Shown in pieces: positions 56,689 to 64,000 of a DNA stretch of 64,000 bases (its first letter is position 1; every line of letters begins with the position of its first letter). The DNA is taken from positions 17,331,092 through 17,395,091 of the forward strand of contig OZ020308.1 of NCBI GenBank assembly GCA_963971305.1, read 5' to 3'. Source of the stretch: Arcuatula senhousia (taxonomy: Eukaryota > Mollusca > Bivalvia > Mytilida > Mytilidae). The translations under genes were made by a program, and so were the position numbers. The notes below the pieces were generated by a model that saw only the letters and a list, made by a program, of their open reading frames with translations, did not search any database and was not told where the DNA came from.

Positions 56689-58785
56689 CATAAATAACAG
56701 ATGTCCCTTTCAAAGTTGCAACTATGATTCAATGCCTTGATTTATTAATTTATTAAGTCGTGGAAAAGACTGTACGAAATTAAAGATACACACTCATTAT
56801 TATGGTCAATAGACTATGAACATTAACTTTGGAACATAATTCAGTCTTAATGCTAAAATTCCAGTTATATGCCTAAAAATTTACACATAATTAAGATACC
56901 TGAAAGAGTTGTAGGGTCACTCTCAGGCTTTCAAAGTTCTGTTTGTGGTTAATCTGAATTTTAGTAATAAATGAAAGATGTAATTTAGATGATAATTTTT
57001 AAATTTTCAAAACGGCCAGTAATTACAAAAAGTAGAACTTCCATGTTATGAACGAGGAAGGTTTGGATATATAAAATCCGGTTTAACCCACCATTTTAAA
57101 AGCCCTGTCCAAAGTCAGAATCGACCTGCAATCTCTCCGGTGTGTTTGTGTCTAGTTTTATAGTTTTCTTGGACATTTGAGATTGATCATCCAATCACAG
57201 GGGCTTGTTCCCGGCATTTTGGGGTAGAGAGTCAAAGTAGCTAAAAAGCAAGCCCCTGTGATCCAACTTCGATAGTTTTGTTATAGGCACATTCTTTAAA
57301 CTAATTAGAAATACATATGCAAAATTACGGAAGACAAAAAAAAGAGTTTCAAGCACAAATAATGCGCACTTTTGGTGACGGAAAGACTATAGGATTTCTT
57401 AACAACATAGATTTATCTATACAAGTGATTTTAGTCAAAATGTTAAATCTTTGATCAGATGAATAAATCAACATTGAAACTTTAGTCAGTTTACTTTCAA
57501 AATCATCTGGATGTACAAAAATGCATGTGCTATCTATATAGTAAAACGTTGCATTAAAATCCGCTTGCAACGGTGTATGGTCTAGGAATTACATGTACAC
57601 GTAAAGGTAGACATTCCATGTCCATCAATGTCCAAGTTCATTATATAGAAAACGTAAATTTTGAAATTTTGAAATCTCAGACAAAACAAAAATCTAAGGT
57701 AAAATGCAAACAAAATTATACAAAAATAAAAACACTGTTATACTCAAAACAGTGACGATCACGGCTTGAATATATCTCAATATATCTCAATATATCTCAA
57801 TATCGTCTATTGAATGTTCAGCTTGTGGAACATATCGTCTCGAAACACATTTACAGGCCACGTTGTCCCAAGACAGCTAGTTTTATAGAAGGGTCACCCC
57901 AAAAAAAGAACACCGACAACCAAAGGCGGTCGATCAAAACAGCATTTGCAAAATTCTGAAACGGAAAACATTTTTGAATCAACTTAGCTTTACCGGCGGC
58001 GATTGCCACCCAATCGGTTTTGCACTTGACTGCAGCCGATAAAGCACTAGCAAAAACATGCATAACAAACTTCCCCAAGTGCAGAAATAATATTTAAAGA
58101 ACTTAAATTTTTGTTTCCTTCTTACTGAATAGTCATTTCGAATGTTGCTAACTAGGTCAAACATCGAATTATGCAAATCCAGATTGCTTTTTACTGTACT
58201 TATATATGAAAACACACTTTTTTGTATTTTGATTTCTTTGTCTAATTTTGATTCTTGATTGATTGTTTTATTAAAATGCCGGTTTTTTTTAGTTCAGAAT
58301 AGAATCTATGGTTGTCACCTATTTCCTTATCTGACCGCATAGTTAAATACCATACATATGTAGAAGAACTAGTCGGTGTTCCGAGCAGTAGATTTTGACA
58401 AAAGAATGAAATTCTATAATATTTTGTTTCATTGAAATACTATCCAACCACTTCAAGTCTTAGTAACGGTTTTGTGTAACTAATAAGACTGAAAAAGTGG
58501 TAAGTATCGTTTTTGACAGTAGAATAATATGAGATATGGACAAATTTTAACAAGCTCGAAATGTGACAGTGCAAAGTTGCTAGAATTCGTTGGATTTTTT
58601 TTTCAAATGTAGGATTTTGAATGGAAGGTTAAAACATGAAAAATACATGTTCACAAAATGCTGTACAATTTAAAGTTCTGGGTGTCGCAGTTATATGTCT
58701 TTATGCAATTCTGTATTGTTTTGTTTGTTAAACAAACGTTTGTTCTATTCAAACTAATGGCTTATAAATTACGTTTATTTTGTAG
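56689..58785. other. Intergenic region; no gene seen
   Basis: AT-rich, stop-rich. Contains an inverted repeat (ATCACAGGGGCTTG, 57,194-57,207 and 57,249-57,262) and four TATATCTCAA units (57,771-57,805). The upstream promoter or first exon of the TRIM-like gene may be here but is not identifiable. Confidence 0.5.
57194..57262. repeat. 14-bp perfect inverted repeat
   Basis: ATCACAGGGGCTTG and its complement, 41 nt apart; resembles the two ends of a small decayed element. Confidence 0.6.
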
Positions 58786-58795
58786 AAAATCCGAT

Positions 58796-60514
58796 ATGAA
58801 AAAGAGTGAAACTACAACAAACTTAGCGGCCAAAGCATCGACTTGTGATGTTTGTAAAAGAAGATCGAAGACAACCCCTCCGGTACACTTTTGTCCACAC
58901 TGCGAGGATCATCTTTGCGACGAGTGTAACGAGCACCATGGAGCCTCTAGATCAACTTCACACCATCATGTCAACTCCGTCGAAGATTTCAGACAACTTC
59001 CAACATACGTAAATACAGTCAAGCACAGGTGCGAGCTGCATAAACTCGAGCATGAGTTTTACTGCACGATGCACGGTGTCCCGTGTTGCGTGGACTGTAC
59101 GAAGGACACGCATAACTCTTGCGGAGAACTTACACCTCTCCACGATATTGTGCAAAACGTTAAATCCTCGAATGAAATGCATGAAAAGGAGAAACACATT
59201 AGTGACATAATTGAAAATATCGTCAAACTTACAAAAGACAGACAAGACAATGTAGAAAAATTGCATTCGCAAAAAGAAAAACTATCGACAAATATTGCAA
59301 ATTTAAGGAAATCTATCAACGATCATTTAGACAGAATAGAAAATGCAACAATTGGCGAAATCAACAAATCTCATGATATGTCAACATCGCAAATTGAAAA
59401 TCTGATTGCCAGGCTGGAAGACCGCAAAGCCAAAGCGTCCGCTGTGTACGATGAATTAATAGCAATGAAAACCTATGCCAGCGATTTACAAAATTTCATC
59501 GGTATGAGAGAATTGGAGAATCGTATCAGAGAGGAAGGGAAGGCACTACAAACGTTACAGGAAGATGAAAACTTTTACCAGTCCGACATAAATGTAACAT
59601 ACCATGATATCATTTCCTCTTTTCAAAGTGCTATTCCGAACTTTGCAGAAGTCATCTTGGAGACCGGGCCTAGAAATGTAAATCTTTCTGTCAGAAAGAG
59701 AAGTAAATCTTCTAACGTTTTACTTCAAAGGACACCTAGTATAGACAGAGTAAAATTAAAACTCACCAATAAGATCCAATTGAAAAATACACGAGGGTTC
59801 GACATCTCTGGCTGTGAAATACTGGATGAAGGCCAATTATTGTTTGTAGATAGGAAACACCAAAAGCTTTTAGCCTGTAATAGTGATGCTACGAACCCCA
59901 GAATCGTTATAGATTTTCAAGGAACCGGTCCATTCGATGTTACATGTGTTGATGGTAAAACGGCCGCTGTATCATTGGCCTCATCCAGATCGGTCGCTAT
60001 GGCAGAACATACGACAGGGAAAATAGTTAAACGGTTAACGATTAATACCGAATGCTTTGGAATCGACCACAAAGAAAAAAAGCTTTTGATCAGATTGGCT
60101 AACGAAGGTGTATTTGCGTTAACTGACCTTAACGGCAAGGTCATCTCACGGGTAAAATTTGAAGCTGATCGTTTACGATACTTTGCCTTCTTCATGGACA
60201 AGATCTATTGTACGTTGACGGGTCAAAATAGTGTCGTTTGTATGAATATGAAAGGACTAGAGATTTGGAAATATCAGAACGTTTTGCTACGCGACCCATG
60301 CGGTATATCCGTTGATCAAAACGGCTTTGTGTACGTTGCCGGACGGGCATCGAACAGTATTATGATAATATCCCCGGACGGAAGAAACAGTCGAGCTCTC
60401 TTAACTGAACGAGACGGCCTTTCTAAACCCCAGGTGGTGCATGTTAACAAATTTAGACGGCAACTTCTAGTGTGCAACCGATATGACGGCGTGGCTTTTC
60501 TTTTTAGTATTTAG
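58796..60514 (+). CDS. TRIM-like protein: two B-boxes, coiled coil, propeller-like C terminus, no RING
   Basis: 572 residues from ATG 58,796. An earlier in-frame ATG (58,658) exists, but a splice-acceptor-like TTTATTTTGTAG ends at 58,785 and the upstream residues are hydrophobic and unlike the family, so the later start is preferred. Residues 17-48 form B-box 1 (C17, C20, C33, C36, C41, C44, H48); 79-106 form B-box 2 (CELHKLEHEFYC...CCVDC...H). Residues about 125-290 are a charged coiled coil, and 350-572 hold repeats such as CGISVDQNGFVYVAGR and ISPDGRNSR, typical of NHL/beta-propeller-like ends. Known: bivalves have large families of such RING-less TRIM proteins, many linked to innate immunity or ubiquitin signalling. 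Without RING, direct E3 activity is not expected. The exact orthologue is not assignable. Poly(A) signal at 60,555. Confidence 0.88.
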   Translation: MKKSETTTNLAAKASTCDVCKRRSKTTPPVHFCPHCEDHLCDECNEHHGASRSTSHHHVNSVEDFRQLPTYVNTVKHRCELHKLEHEFYCTMHGVPCCVDCTKDTHNSCGELTPLHDIVQNVKSSNEMHEKEKHISDIIENIVKLTKDRQDNVEKLHSQKEKLSTNIANLRKSINDHLDRIENATIGEINKSHDMSTSQIENLIARLEDRKAKASAVYDELIAMKTYASDLQNFIGMRELENRIREEGKALQTLQEDENFYQSDINVTYHDIISSFQSAIPNFAEVILETGPRNVNLSVRKRSKSSNVLLQRTPSIDRVKLKLTNKIQLKNTRGFDISGCEILDEGQLLFVDRKHQKLLACNSDATNPRIVIDFQGTGPFDVTCVDGKTAAVSLASSRSVAMAEHTTGKIVKRLTINTECFGIDHKEKKLLIRLANEGVFALTDLNGKVISRVKFEADRLRYFAFFMDKIYCTLTGQNSVVCMNMKGLEIWKYQNVLLRDPCGISVDQNGFVYVAGRASNSIMIISPDGRNSRALLTERDGLSKPQVVHVNKFRRQLLVCNRYDGVAFLFSI

Positions 60515-60554
60515 ACTGTGATGTGTATTCAGATGATGATGCTTCAGGTTAAAA

Positions 60555-60560
60555 AATAAA
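60555..60560 (+). terminator. Poly(A) signal of the TRIM-like gene
   Basis: AATAAA 41 bp after the stop codon; a second, AATAAA, lies near 60,630. Confidence 0.6.
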
Positions 60561-62294
60561 ATGTCCCGAATGCCTTCTGTTTCATCCATTGTAATAGATT
60601 TTAAGCACACTGCTCTGTTGCCACACAAAGAATAAATGAAGTAGTTGGTCCGTTACACCATAAGTGTGGTGTAGTCAGTGATATTGCCACAAAATGCACC
60701 TCAATAAGGAAGAGAAACAAAACAGAATTACAACACAATTCCAACCAAAGCTATTTTTTTAAAATAATGTTAACAGGTCAAAGTAAAAAAATTAAAGGTA
60801 TGATATTAAAACAAATACCATCAAAAAGTATAACAGATATAAAACTACTGGGACTTATTATATAAAACTCTGCTTGGGGTAGAATTAATCTTAAGGTGTA
60901 AACTTTTTAGAATATTGAACTAAAATTATGACTTTATTGTATCGGCAACACAAAAGTAATGGTACCGAAGCGGATGACCTCGGGGCGAAGGCTCCACTAG
61001 CAGTACAAAACATCAAGATAAACTACATATGTAACAAGAAATAATAATAAATGCCTTAACTGTGCCTAACTCGTCGTAGGCCATGAAGATGTTCTAGCCA
61101 AAAGTTGAACAGCAAGTCACCTATGATTCGAAAAGCATAACAAAAGGACAAGCCGCCCGATCTTAGACCAAAGTGTCCGCTAATAACCCTTATTTATAAA
61201 CCAGGAGCATGTTACTTTTAATTGTTGAATTATTAGACATTCACATCATTTCTAAAAAAAATCGGATATACAGCTGAGCTTCTAAAAGTCTTTAAAAAAT
61301 GATGAAGTGATATTTGATCGTGATACAAACTTCATAAATCAGTTGCAACTTCTTGCGAAAATCCGCAATTAATGGAAAAAAACCAACAACACTGCCTTCA
61401 GTATGACTACAAACCAATCGTAAGTCGGAAAAGGCAAAAACAAAACTTGAAAAACTAGATAACACAAATAAAATGCGACAAGGTATTACGACCATCGTTT
61501 ATCGCTGGCAAACTGAACACAGCCCAAAAGATTTAACGCCTGTGTTACGGTGTAAATTTTTTACCCCCCAACAAGAGGACAAAAGGAGAAAAAGGTATAC
61601 AACAGGCACGGATAAGACTGCTATCACCCTTTTTCTCTTATTGCCTTTTCTTTGTTAAAGATCATACACGTTAAAAATCTTTTTTGGACAGTTATCAGTT
61701 TGCCAGTGTTACCCATAGCCGATAATAACCCGTGAACACATCACATAAGAAAACGTTTGAAAACTAAACTGCGATCTGCAAACTGGCATTTAATCCCGTG
61801 AGAATGAACTCAGATGCTCAGGAAGGGTAAGTATACGGCCCGGCTGATACGTAAAGAAGTTAATGTCTTCAAGCTACAGGATTTCTGGTGATCACTTTTC
61901 GGTAAGTCAGGTGCAGTTTTAGGAGATATCAGTCTAAAACATATGCTACAAACGACAAAATACTTAAGTCACAAAAAATCCATTCATTGTTCCAAGTTCA
62001 TGATATCATCAATAAGGCATGTATATGTTCAAAGTTTAACATAATAAATCAATATGTTATTATTTATGCAAAATATGTTATTTACCCAAACACGTGCATC
62101 TGTCTAACAACAAGTTTCACTGCTTTTTAAATCTTTTTTTTTAATATAGGACACAAAACTACAAAACCCATGAGCCAAAATGTAGCCGGGTTCGATTAGT
62201 GGGATGAAATCAAACAAAACTCCATAAGGTTTAACTTTATTATAACAGATATATATTAAAATTTTGTAAATACATATTGGGAACTAATTAGAAA
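60561..62294. other. Intergenic region; possible minus-strand repeat remnant
   Basis: No coding region supported. On the minus strand, 61,010-60,925 reads as GC-richer sequence (GGAGCCTTCGCCCCGAGG) leading to AATAAAGTCATAAT, which looks like the 3' end of a repeat or transcript, but I cannot assign it. Confidence 0.4.
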
Positions 62295-63068
62295 AGTACT
62301 AATATTGCAGTTTTGTCTGAACTAGGTAGATATCCGTACTTCATAAAAGCTATAACACAATTACTTTGCTACTGGCATACAATTGTTCAAAATAAAGGAA
62401 GCGATTTATTGAAAGCAGCTTATGATGAATACAAGCAGCTTCATGCAAAGAACATAAATAGCTGGTATTCTACAATAGTTTTTATAAGTAATAAACTAAA
62501 TATTAATTTAGATACTTTCAAAAATTTTGGTAAAAGCAAATTTAAAGCAGAGATTAAACGTATTTTAACAAAATATTTTTTATCAATTTGGAAAAACATG
62601 AGCACAACATGGCAAAACTCGGGAAAGCTAACAACTTATTTTCTTCTGAAAGATAGTTTTAGACCCGAAGCCTATCTTGACATGAAAGTTTTTAAAGATA
62701 GGCAAATTTTAACAAGATTTAGAACAAGTGATCACAGTTTAAGAATAGAGACCGGTCGATATGAACGTATCAGGCTAACAACAGGAAAATATAAAATGCT
62801 CGAAAGGACAGACAGAATATGCCAATATTGCAATTTAAGCCAGGTTGAAGATGAGTATCACTTCTTAAATAGTTGTCCACGATATAACACACAGAGAGAA
62901 GATTTTTTTAAGAACATATCAATATTATATAAAAACTTTTCAAACCTTAATAAACAAAATAAACTCATTTGGTTACTTAATAACGAAGACTTTTATGTTC
63001 TCAATAAACTAAGCATATTTTTACAAACATGCTTTGAGATTAGAAAGAAGTCTAAGACCGATAAATAA
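62295..63068 (+). pseudogene. 5'-truncated LINE: C-terminal part of a reverse transcriptase
   Basis: Open frame from about 62,295 (NIAVLSELGRYPYF...) to TAA at 63,066. It contains FKDRQILTRFRTSDHSLRIE, GRYERI and a CCHC-type zinc knuckle CQYC...HFLNSC (C170, C173, H183, C188 counted from M at 62,313), as in the zf-RVT tail of non-LTR retrotransposon ORF2. The polymerase and endonuclease parts are missing, the usual result of incomplete reverse transcription. The frame is still open, so the insertion may be fairly young. An ATG at 62,313 is internal to the homology and not a gene start. Confidence 0.85.
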
Positions 63069-64000
63069 AAAAGGTTATAAGTCCTTACAAGCATGTAGAA
63101 TGTATTTATAATAGACGGTATGTTATAAATAATAATTAGGTTATAAGTCCTATTTTATACATTTAGTGTATTGTATTATTTATAAACTATATATGCCAGA
63201 TTTCTGTAAAACAAAATTACACTGGTATTACATACATGCCATACGTATGTTTTTATACACGTCGTTGATAAGGATTTTTTTTTCACATAGATCTATGTAT
63301 TGTGACTCTCCTCTTCATACCGCAGCATTGACTAAGGTCCCAATTTTGTCTGGTTACTTTTATTTTATTGTAAAAAAAAAATATTTCAATCAGTGTGAGA
63401 GGTACGAAAGTGAATGAGAGAAAGTGTGAGTGAAAGAGTTTGATATTATACATTGTATGTGTCAAATTTGATTATATATGCCCTAGTGGGCCCATGATTG
63501 GTTTAATAAAATACTTTATAAGTGTATGGATCGACTTTATATTAAGAAGATCTAAATGTCTGAAAAATACAAATCAACAGTTAAGTAAAATGAAATGACA
63601 ATTTAATTCATGAAAAGCTAAATATAAAGACTCTAATATATTTATCCATGAAATTACAATTAACTTGTACTTAAAGTACTTATCAAAAATGTCTTTGAAT
63701 TAAATATAAAAACCCTTTAAAATACTTTACAAAGAAAATACTAAACTACTATGAAAATAATAGTTCCAAAACTCTCATTCAATAATTGATGAAAATGAAA
63801 TAAAATATACCATACCATCAGTGTGACAAGATTACATCATGAAAATATAAATGTAACTCAGTGGAGACTCCAATGGTGAATCTACAAATGAAAACTCTAT
63901 GTTTTACAAAAATGCAAAACTGGATTTCCAAAATCAAAACCACAATGAACCAAATTTAGATAAGATAACCTTTAATATAAAAACTCTTATGTCAAAAATT
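63069..64000. other. LINE 3' sequence and AT-rich intergenic region
   Basis: Two copies of AGGTTATAAGTCCT (63,072 and 63,139) mark the probable LINE 3' UTR. Beyond about 63,200 I see only AT-rich sequence with no gene. Confidence 0.45.

Noticed and set aside
58958..59319. Minus-strand frames of 86-104 codons
   Set aside because: They are antisense to the B-box and coiled-coil coding region of the TRIM-like gene.

Overview
The window is a piece of animal nuclear DNA, AT-rich, with long introns, GT-AG splice sites and dense nested transposons. A TTAGGG-type repeat, 'pearl'/Helentron-like elements with ACGG microsatellites, a RING-less TRIM-like gene and a MYO18A orthologue together suggest a bivalve mollusc (a mussel-like genome is my guess). 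The species cannot be fixed from the sequence alone.

Region 1 (about 287-44,633, minus strand) is one large gene, unconventional myosin XVIIIa. I reconstructed 21 coding exons by splice sites and conserved protein order. Every intron phase agrees, and the long isoform reads 4,203 nt (1,401 codons) before running off the left edge inside the coiled coil. It encodes a Lys/Glu-rich tail, a PDZ domain, an SH3-like segment, a myosin motor with P-loop and switch motifs, an IQ-like neck and the start of the coiled coil. Two further ATG exons (33,114 and 37,160), both ending in phase 0 like exon 1, are candidate alternative first exons giving PDZ-less isoforms. The introns hold several families of non-autonomous elements, including a four-layer nest at 580-6,516, and two places where an exon 3' end plus its splice donor has been duplicated.

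Region 2 (46,120-56,682) is the most unusual part: a 10.6-kb near-perfect palindromic (foldback) transposon flanked by a 6-bp direct repeat TATATT. It begins AG and ends CT. Each arm is about 3.6 kb once later insertions are removed. From centre to edge an arm holds a telomere-like TTAGGG/CCCTAA tract of nearly 1 kb, CAG-type triplet runs, an 18-bp-type tandem repeat, a two-ORF cassette transcribed outward (a CxxC/CxxC zinc-ribbon protein overlapping a C2H2-finger acidic protein), a poly(A) signal, and a terminal array of 19-20-bp repeats resembling ETS and YY1 sites next to a CRE. The right arm is uninterrupted. The left arm was later hit by a Penelope-like relic (2.25 kb, splitting ORF2) and by a Helentron-like element (1.04 kb). 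The right arm preserves the empty site of both. I do not recognise the element as a named family; the 6-bp duplication and AG...CT ends resemble Polinton/Maverick-type integration, but I see no polymerase, integrase or transposase.

Region 3 (56,683-64,000) holds a plus-strand TRIM-like gene (58,796-60,514; two B-boxes, coiled coil, propeller-like C terminus, no RING) and a 5'-truncated LINE reverse-transcriptase tail (about 62,295-63,068). The remaining intergenic sequence shows no gene I can support.
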